A stretch of DNA of 64,000 bases from Pseudoips prasinana (lineage: Eukaryota; Arthropoda; Insecta; Lepidoptera; Nolidae), in assembly GCA_951640165.1 (NCBI GenBank), contig OX621265.1, forward strand, positions 14,645,001 through 14,709,000, written 5' to 3'. Positions 63,347 to 64,000 of this stretch are shown here, in pieces (position 1 is the first letter of the stretch; every line of letters begins with the position of its first letter). The notes beneath the pieces are model-generated. The model saw nothing but the letters and a program-made list of their open reading frames with translations. It was not told the DNA's origin and made no database searches. The position numbers and the translations under genes were made by a program.

Positions 63347-63706
63347 ATAATGTCCTCCAAGCCGAATCCGGCCACGGCGGCCAGTCTCAATAGAGATTAG
63401 CGATCTGCGCAGGTCATATTATAGTGCTCAAGTGTGTGCGCAAACACAGTAGCACTTTCTATTCCATCACTCTCATAATACGATGGGAAGACTAGCGACA
63501 CGACCGGAGAGAGGTCAGGCACAGGACCGACGGCTTTACGTGCTCTCCGAGGCACGGGGGTATAATACCACCAACTTTTTCTTATTACAGAAAATTTTCT
63601 TTGTACAGAAAAGTCCTAAAATCACTTTTGGCCTGACCCGAGATTTGAACCCAGGACCTCGGTATCTGCGGGTGAACACGATACCGCTAGACCAATGAGG
63701 CAGTCT
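63347..63706 (-). mobile_element. tRNA-headed SINE, family D (minus), full copy
   Basis: ataatgtcctccaagccg-type end, cggccacggcggccagtc, cgacggctttacgtgctc, and the tRNA-like head gagatttgaacccaggac, taccgctagaccaatgagg. Confidence 0.85.
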
Positions 63707-63721
63707 AAACATAAATAGTGG

Positions 63722-64000
63722 AGTTGCGTGGCGTGGTTGGTAAAGAAGTGTCTGTTTGTCCTGAGTCTGGGTGTAATCCTAACTAATATTAGAAATCCGA
63801 AAGCAACTCTGTCTGTCTGTCTGTCTGTTACTCTTTCACGCCAAAACTACTGAACGGATTTGAATGAAATTTGGTATACAGATGGTCTAGACCCTGAGAA
63901 AGAACATAGGCTAATTTTTATAGTTAGGATAACACATAGGGCATATTTTATAAAGTTTAACGCGGGTAAAACCGCGGGGCAAAGCTAGTTAGTTATCTAT
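63722..64000 (+). mobile_element. SINE family A, internally deleted, split by a Helitron-like element
   Basis: The head gcgtggcgtggttggtaaag jumps directly to gtgtctgtttgtcctgag, so about 70 bases are missing. It breaks after gggtgtaa and resumes ttatctat at the window end. Confidence 0.75.
63777..63988 (+). mobile_element. Helitron-like element nested in a SINE
   Basis: A|TCCTAACTAATATTAGAAAT, a (GTCT)n stretch, atttggtatacagatggtc, and the 3' hairpin cgcgggtaaaaccgcgg, ggcaaagCTAG|T. Confidence 0.85.

Overview
This is a eukaryotic, intergenic, repeat-dominated window, almost certainly from a lepidopteran insect (moth or butterfly; I cannot name the species). The reasons are dense tRNA-headed SINEs of the type common in moths, many short Helitron-like elements that end in a GC hairpin followed by CTAG and sit between A and T, RTE-type LINE ends with GAT-repeat tails, and swarms of TIR/foldback elements. 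There are no prokaryotic genes, no CRISPR array and no rRNA. No complete host gene is visible. The one good host-gene candidate is a single minus-strand first coding exon at 2600-2943 that ends in a consensus splice donor. Layout: 1-5 kb has a truncated LINE, SINEs, the candidate exon and a cluster of foldback MITEs. 5-13 kb has more SINEs, a pair of 187-bp TIR elements around a SINE, a rearranged inverted duplication (10.5-10.9 kb) and a GC-rich TIR element that contains a second one (11.7-12.2 kb). 13-34 kb has copies of a ~580-bp lepidopteran repeat with a poly-G run, LINE C-terminal remnants, SINEs and MITEs. 34-40.5 kb has Helitron-like elements, an RTE LINE tail and a transposase-like C-terminus with a SWIM zinc motif. 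40.7-50.1 kb is the main coding region: an old LINE (element A) whose ORF2 is split by a full-length related LINE (element B, 42634-47179) with intact ORF1 (238 aa) and ORF2 (976 aa; endonuclease plus reverse transcriptase). Removing B with one copy of a 4-bp TATT duplication rejoins the A reading frame. 50-64 kb returns to SINEs, Helitrons, RTE tails and TIR elements, including elements flanked by apparent TTA, TA or 8-bp duplications. How the parts relate: element B is the only visibly intact protein-coding element, so it is the only candidate for current activity. SINEs and short Helitron-like and TIR elements must depend on enzymes encoded elsewhere. Much of the structure is nesting: Helitrons in SINEs, LINE in LINE, MITE in MITE, MITE in SINE. 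Most short open frames are translations of repeats and are left out.
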